A DNA stretch of 64,000 nucleotides from Rallus limicola (lineage: Eukaryota; Chordata; Aves; Gruiformes; Rallidae): contig JAKCOZ010000001.1 of NCBI GenBank assembly GCA_022605955.1, positions 20,762,146 to 20,826,145 on the forward strand, in the 5' to 3' direction. The notes beneath the pieces were generated by a model. That model did not search any database. It worked only from the letters and a program-made list of their open reading frames with translations, and was not told the DNA's origin. Shown in pieces: positions 22,651 to 64,000 of this stretch; the first letter of the stretch is position 1; every line of letters begins with the position of its first letter. Both the position numbers and the translations under genes were made by a program.

Positions 22651-23330
22651 TTTTTTAAAGGCCATTTACGTTATGATTAAATGCTGTCTTGGAAAAGCAG
22701 AACGAAAGTCGTTAATCTATATAGATCTTCAAAGAATCGATACATTCGGGACTTCTGTAGGATTTGTTACACTCCATTTTGTTACAGTAGGCAGCTCGTC
22801 TGGATTTGGGCACATGTGTTTCCCTCCCTCCCCTCGCCCTCCCCCTCCCCTTTCCAGTTTCCCCCCCAAGAGTGAAAATAAAGTAAAAGGTCTTTCATGG
22901 TAAACAAAACCAGCTTATTCTCCACATAGAACACATGAATAGCTGGAAAAAAAACTTACAATAAATGGTGCATTTTTTTCTCTGCTGGGTATAGCATTCA
23001 AGATCAGTCCAGTATTCAAGAAGCAGTCCATTTTTTGCTCAGCAAGAGAGTTTAGAAAAGAAGCGTGGGGTCTATTCAAGGATCTTTTCCCCCTTCACAA
23101 TTGCTGGGCTTTATGAAACCTATCTTCCATGCCTTGTCAGAGTATTTCTGGGGACCAATTAGTGCTTTGTTGCAAGGCTTCTTTGCTGAATCTTTGAGCA
23201 GCAAGAAAAAGCTCTCTTGAGTCTCCCCTTATTTTGACTATTTCAGTCATTACTCAGTGTAATAATTAATATGACAACTGGACGCTGAAGTTTGTATAGA
23301 AACACCTCGGCTGCAGGAGCGAGCGTGCAG
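22640..23330. promoter_or_regulatory. Candidate conserved element between ASCL1 and PAH (1)
   Basis: Sequence with retained CpGs and non-repeat character, such as CATTTACGTTATGATTAAAT, GTCGTTAATCTATATAGATC and GTGTAATAATTAATATGAC. It lies about 4 kb upstream of the ASCL1 ATG and 5 kb upstream of PAH exon 1. Confidence 0.4.
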
Positions 23331-23559
23331 TGGGTGGTAACAAGCTACAGATCAGACCGAGAAGCCACACACACAAGGAAGGGGGAAAAAAAAATAAAAA
23401 GGGAGAATAATGAATGAAAAGAAAGACAGAAAGAATAAAGATAAATAAATAGTTGGCGCAACCTGAAGAAACATAATGCAGACTTGGTAGGGGAAATAAA
23501 AAGGAAAAAGAAAGAAAGAAAGGAAAAGAAGAGGCAATTAGGAGGGAGGGGAGGGCGAC

Positions 23560-24130
23560 CCCGGAGCGGTAAACTTGTTTTGAAACAGTTTCTGTGTGAA
23601 TATAATTTTCAAAACTTTGGTACTTTCAGAAAGCAGGAAAGCGATTTCCCCCCCGTCCCCTCGGCCACTAGTTCCTTCGGATAAGTAATTTTCAAGGAGC
23701 ATCTGCCTACACTTTCCCATACTTGATGAACTTTAACGTCTCTTCCTAACCGTCCCTTCGCAGAAAGAAGGAGTTGGAGCATTAAACCGTGTTGTGCGTG
23801 GTTGTTGCTGGCAGGGCAGGCAGAGGGTACTGCTCGGGACAGCGAGGTGTGCGAGTTTCTTAGCGTCGTATCGTCTATACAGGGGGAATAAAGTCTGTGA
23901 CCCAAATGAAGTATTAAAAATGACGTTTGACCGGGAACACTGCCGAATTCTTCTCGAAGGGCGCCTTGGGATGAACACTCATCACTTTGCAGACATTTCT
24001 TGGGCTGCCAATTAGGGCATAATAAATAATTAGAGGTTTTAAGCATATTAGATACAGCTCATGCTAATGAGCTACATCAGGTCTTGCGCTAACCTGAAGT
24101 GACAGTTTGCATATAGGGCTGTAAAAAAAA
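23560..24130. promoter_or_regulatory. Candidate conserved element between ASCL1 and PAH (2)
   Basis: Best-looking enhancer candidate in the intergenic region: unique sequence with many CpGs outside an island, homeodomain words (CCAATTAGGG, AAATAATTAGAGG) and a perfect 7-bp-arm inverted repeat AGCTCATGCTAATGAGCT at 24056-24073 with an octamer-like centre. It lies about 5 kb upstream of the ASCL1 ATG. A mouse Ascl1 neural enhancer is described about 7 kb upstream, so this could be its counterpart; that is inference. Confidence 0.45.
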
Positions 24131-24760
24131 AGCAGCCGCGGCAGCCGCCCCGCCCCGCTCCCCGCTCCCCCCGGTCCCAGCCCCGGGCCGCTCGTCCCTC
24201 CGCCGCTTCCGCGGGTCGCACCGGGAGGTGCCGCCCGCCGGAGCCGAGGTGCGCGGTGTCCTCGGCCCTCCGCGCCCGCGGAGAGGGGCCCTTCGTCCGC
24301 CGGCCCCGCCGGGTGGTCCCATTGTGCGGCCACGCGTCCCGCGTCCATCACAGCCCTGGGGAAAATATCACAGCGGGCTGTCCCGTCCCCTCCCTCCTCC
24401 CCCCCCCCCCCCCCCCCCCCCCAGCCTCCTAGCAGCACTTAATTTGGAGAGCCAAATTTTGGAAGCTGGGGGTGTTCTTCCCGGCGCCTCCGCGCTGGCA
24501 GTCCCCAGGAAAGGAGGGGTGTGGGGGGGGCTGTTTGGGTGAAGCCTGCTGTAGTCTGGGAGGCGGACATCGCCCCCCTCTCCGTTCCTGGGGCTAGGCG
24601 GCTGCGAGAACTGGGTGTCCGTCCCCGCCTCCACTCCCTCCATCACCCCCCGCTCCAGGGTTTGGCGGCCGCTGCCGTGAGGACACAGTGCCACCTCCCG
24701 GCCACACCGCGCTCCGGAGGGAGCTGCGCGGAGGGAGCTCGTCAGGGGCGAGGATGGGGT
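24130..24760. promoter_or_regulatory. GC-rich block in the ASCL1-PAH intergenic region
   Basis: CpG-rich stretch of about 600 bp adjoining the candidate enhancer, with the poly(C) run. No recognisable exon; open frames on both strands are Pro/Gly/Arg-rich. It could be an orphan CpG island or a promoter of a non-coding transcript. Confidence 0.4.
24399..24422. repeat. Poly(C) run
   Basis: More than 20 consecutive C in the GC-rich block 24130-24760. The length may be uncertain in the assembly. Confidence 0.95.
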
Positions 24761-27700
24761 GCTGCCAAAAAACATATAGCAGAGGACTGCAGGTGTCGGG
24801 GAGCCCGGCTCTGCAAGGATGGGGGATGTGGCTGGGCGGCTTTGCAGCTACAGTTCAGGTTGGCTTGCGAGGAAATGCAGCCTGGCTGGCGCGTAATGGA
24901 GAGCTTGCAGTACTGGAGACCTCTGGTTCATGCATACACAATATTGATAAGAGGGGGACTCTCCCTCCTTGCTCCCTGATATCACAAACACCCCCTGAGA
25001 TACTGAATTCTCATTTGGGAATTTTTCAGGAGCTTCTGGTTTCTACTAGAAAAGCTCTCTCCATTGCTCACTTCTCCCTCAAATGGACTGGGACACCCTG
25101 AAGCAGCAGGACAGGCAGGGAGCTGCAGGCCAAGGATAGTCTCAGTGTCTGTGCGCCGGAAGGGACATCCCTGCCCAAAGTAGAAAACACACAGCTCTGG
25201 GGAGGACGTCACTCAGCAAATGCTGGCTAAAGGCTGAGGCGGGCAAGAACAATCTGAAATGCAGCCAAAGTCTGTGGCCCTTTGAACTTGCATCATGCTG
25301 GCCGGGGGAATGAGCCAACTTTCAGTGCAAAGAGTCCTCTTAGCTGTGACTGAGCCACACAACCAGGAATGTGTGAGCTCTGTGTGTGTGTGTGTGCCCC
25401 TAGGTGTATGTTTCAGAGAGGGAAAAGGTGTTTTTAGATAGAGGCAATGTGGGGCATCAGTCCATATCTGCATATGGTAGGTGGCAGAGGAATTGTATGG
25501 AGCTGCAGCAAGAGCCCAGAGCTGGACTAGTAGACCCACACCTCAAGTGCTCAGCCAGGGGCTGTGGAAATAGGCACATGGAGCATCTTGAAACCCAAGT
25601 AGCAATGCCACAGCAGGGGTGTGAACCCATTCTTGGCATGCTGGACTAAGACTTGAAAGACAACTTCCCTGTCATGTCACCAAAAGCTCATGCAATTTGG
25701 ATTCTGAGATTTTCCAAGGTACCCAGTACTGATGCTGTTGTGTGTTCATACAGTGGTGACACTGGACAGACACACACACCCCCCCTTTGCTCCAGACAAG
25801 AGAATCTGGGAATTCCTCCTGGCAAAGAGGAACTTCACTCCCCCCCACTCTGTGCCTTTTGCTACCAGGCAACCTCTGACAGTCTGGGCTGATTAAACAG
25901 TGAACTGGTGGCAATACACTGGTGATACTGTCATGATTATGTAGCAATAACAGTTAAGAGATAAGCTTGCAAGATAAATAGAAAACAGAGGGGAAAGGAG
26001 GATTCAAAAGAGATAATTAGGAGGATTTAGCATGACCAGATTTTTGTATGGCAAATATTTCATTTTGCCTTGCCATTGCTGACAGTGTAGGGTGAACAGA
26101 GGGTGTAATGAGAAAGAACAGGAGAGGGAGGGATGGATGAAAGCGAAAAAAAGACTAAATGCTTGAAAAAGGTGCAGAGAAGAAAAGGGATAGATCAATG
26201 ATTAGTGAAAAGAGGAGGAGGAAAAAAAGAAAGGGGAAGGTACAAATAACAGATAAAGCAGTTTATGACTTTGGATGCCACAGTTATTTTGGTCAGCTGT
26301 AGGATATGCGTTCAAGTTTTTTTAAATGTATTTGATAGATATACCAGGTAGGAAGGCATGATGTGTGTGGAAACTAAAGAAACCCAGTTGTTGGAGACTG
26401 TGTTGTCTTGCACAGGGACTACTGTAATCAGGGCCATCACCATCATCTCTTTTGTCCTTTTTTTTTTTCCAGGTGGATTTCGGTGTCCCTGTCATGGATA
26501 GGATGGTGCCTGCTGCTGCACAAACACAGGACACAAAATGCTGTCTCCTGTAGTGAACTTATTGGCTGAGCAGTTAAAAAATAATAATTTTTATACTGCT
26601 GGCAATTACCAAGGTTATCTTCCCTTCCCCCTACTGTCCTATCTGTCCTTGCCCCAACCTGCTGCCACAGGGCCCAGCAGTGTAATGTGTGTTTTGCATA
26701 CCCACGTGTAAGCCCATACCACAGGCTTGCTGGTCACTTCAGACATTTATTTGCTACTCCTACGTGTAGCTGCAGGATGCACAAACAAGCAGCTCTTCTG
26801 AAAAATGTATGCATTCCTGTCCAAAGCACTGAGTTATTTCAGATGCACATTATGCAAGCAATAATTTTGATGGGCTGGATTCTCACTCCACAGTCATGGA
26901 TTTGGACTTAGATCCCTGTGTTTTCCTACTGTGAGGCTGATCAGATCTAGCAGCTATTGGATTTTGTAAGTACAACTAATTCACAGCAAGTTTCTATTAG
27001 TATTCTCCAAACTGACTTGGCGCTGGTGCCCAGTGTTTCCTGTAAGGCTAAGAAAAACAGTAAAGAGAAGACTCCTCTATTCCACAGAATTTATCTTTAT
27101 CACTAAAATATAGCAAGATTGCCTGCCCTGACATAGCTTGTCTTGGTACAGACTTCATCCTTCCATATAACAAGACAGATACATGATCTCTTCCAACTCC
27201 TTGCATTCCGTGATTCTGTGATCAGTTACTCATCTGCCCTCAGGTATTGGGCTACAGAATTCTCTCAACTCCTTTGGTGACTCTTCCTAAATTGAGTCTA
27301 GCTTCTTTTATGCCAATCCTTTACCAACCTTTTCTGAAATTACTCATGCACCTCATGTTATTCCCCTTGTAATGCTCCACAGCTGCAAGCACACATGCAT
27401 CTTCTGCAGTTCTGCATTCTCCTGCCCTCTAGCTCTGACCTACCGTTCCCTGCTCCTTTTCTTCCTCACCTTCTTCCTTTTCTCCATGTCCAGAGTCATA
27501 TCACAGTGTGAAGTTCACACATCTAACATGAGTTTCACTCTTGCTTTGTATCGGCTATCTCTCTCCAATGTCTGGTGCACGTAGCGATGTCTCCTGCTAT
27601 CTGACCTCTTGGATGCAGTCCAAAAGGTCCTACTAAAGGACAAATTGCTCTGGGGCTGTGCTGCACCACAGCCTTCCCTGGCCTCATGACTGTCATCCAA

Positions 27701-27879
27701 AGAGCAGATCCTGAAGAACATCTGATCTCTGGTCACGTGGAGTGGGCACTGATGGGAAACCCCACCTGAGGCTGACATACCTGCAGTGGTGGGAGTAGAT
27801 GGGGGGGGAAGGCTGAACTGAAGATGAGGTTTTGACATGCAAAAATGGAAACAGCAGCTGATGTTGATCAGAAGGAGGA
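24761..27879. other. ASCL1-PAH intergenic, PAH-proximal half
   Basis: No gene seen. It contains a (GT)n run at about 25382-25396, a purine-rich patch at 26100-26240 and the CR1 remnant at 27170-27224. Confidence 0.7.
27170..27224 (+). mobile_element. Short CR1 tail remnant
   Basis: ATGATCTCTTCCAACTCC followed by CGTGATTCTGTGAT is the extreme 3' end of a CR1 copy. Only about 50 bp is recognisable. Confidence 0.7.
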
Positions 27880-28229
27880 AAGTTGTTAATTGAAAGCACA
27901 CTGCTCTCCACATCGGGCACAGATAGAAACGACAGGCTGGAGAACTTCTGTGTGCTGGGTTGGGACTCACAGGGGCTGGCCAGTGTGGAGTGGCTTGTCC
28001 ATGTGCCAGTGGTGGGTGGGTGGGGGGGGGCGTGTAGGGAGAACGCCCCCTTGGCACAGTGTCCAGGGGAGGGAGTTGGAGAAGCAGGGGGGAGGAAGGG
28101 GATGGCTTTGCCTCCCTTGCTCCACTTTAAATACCTTTGCACAGAGCTCTGGCCACTGTATTAAGGTCAGAAGGCTTCACCTGCAGCAGCAAAGGGGCCT
28201 CCCTGCGTAGGCATCGCTGCCTCTGCAAC
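27880..28229 (+). promoter_or_regulatory. PAH: Putative PAH promoter and 5'UTR
   Basis: TTTAAATA at 28126-28133 is placed to act as a TATA element for a start near 28155-28165, giving a 5'UTR of about 70 nt. GTTAAT (27885-27890) is a half-site for HNF1, a known activator of mammalian PAH. An in-frame TAA overlaps the TATA-like element (28128-28130), and no upstream in-frame ATG follows it before 28230. All regulatory assignments are inference from motif and position. Confidence 0.45.
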
Positions 28230-63732
<35,503 letters not shown>

Positions 63733-64000
63733 GTAAGGAGCTACAGATTTCTTGCCTTGAATCTCTCAAAAGCTGGATCAGAAATAGCAACCACAAAGCA
63801 GATTTCGTCTGGTTGCATTTAATGCTCTGAGCCTGACCAATTTCAAGCAGCCCACATATTCTTTCTGGTGAAAAAATTGCTTCCTAATTCTAGCCAAGCT
63901 TCAAAATAGTATTTCCATTTGACTGTAGCTTGTTACATCTGAAATAATCTGGTTGTAGTGGAGGTGCTAGGAAAGTTCAGAGGGCATTGTGATGGATTCT

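Noticed and set aside
63733..64000. PAH exon 13 at the right edge of the window
   Set aside because: No acceptor followed by sequence like the conserved C-terminal EIGILC...LQKIK was found, so exon 13 is taken to lie outside.

Overview
This is a stretch of vertebrate, almost certainly avian, nuclear genome. Bird-type CR1 LINE tails sit at 32059-32410, 42562-42702, 27170-27224 and (reverse) about 9716-9810. A solo endogenous-retrovirus LTR of a type widespread in neoavian and especially passerine genomes sits at 39092-39679. No bacterial-style operon, CRISPR array or mobile-gene cassette is present. Most open reading frames here are chance frames in GC-rich, simple-repeat or non-coding DNA.

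Two real protein genes are recognisable, and they lie head to head. ASCL1 (proneural bHLH transcription factor) is on the minus strand: intact 216-codon coding sequence 18143-18793, probable TATA promoter near 19170, and a short 3'UTR intron (17911-18120) followed by a long 3'UTR ending near 16785. PAH (phenylalanine 4-hydroxylase) is on the plus strand. A probable first exon is at 28230-28271, and exons 2 to 12 run from 32464 to 63732. All eleven have canonical AG/GT borders and exactly the same lengths as the human exons. The last exon (13) must lie beyond the window. The PAH-ASCL1 neighbourhood and its divergent orientation are shared with mammals. Here the two starts are only about 9 kb apart, against roughly 40 kb in human.

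Layout: 1-16780 is the flank downstream of ASCL1. It is gene-free as far as I can see, with several stretches that look like conserved non-coding regulatory DNA (about 5830-6240, 9836-10300, 12741-13350, 14800-15420, 16510-16780), a separate CpG island at 13360-14650 and a large pentanucleotide microsatellite (9431-9715). 16785-19175 is ASCL1, inside a CpG island reaching about 20370. 19180-28150 is the shared ASCL1/PAH intergenic region, with two candidate enhancers (22640-23330 and 23560-24130) and a GC-rich block (24130-24760). 28150-64000 is PAH, mostly introns carrying CR1 fragments, the solo LTR and several small tandem duplications.

The genes do not form a pathway. ASCL1 drives neuronal differentiation; PAH is the liver/kidney enzyme that starts phenylalanine breakdown. 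Their common interest is regulatory: two tissue-restricted genes with very different expression share a compact divergent intergenic region. I found no convincing new biological system. The best leads are the putative short avian PAH first exon lacking the phosphoserine motif, the isolated CpG island downstream of ASCL1, and the candidate ASCL1 enhancers.
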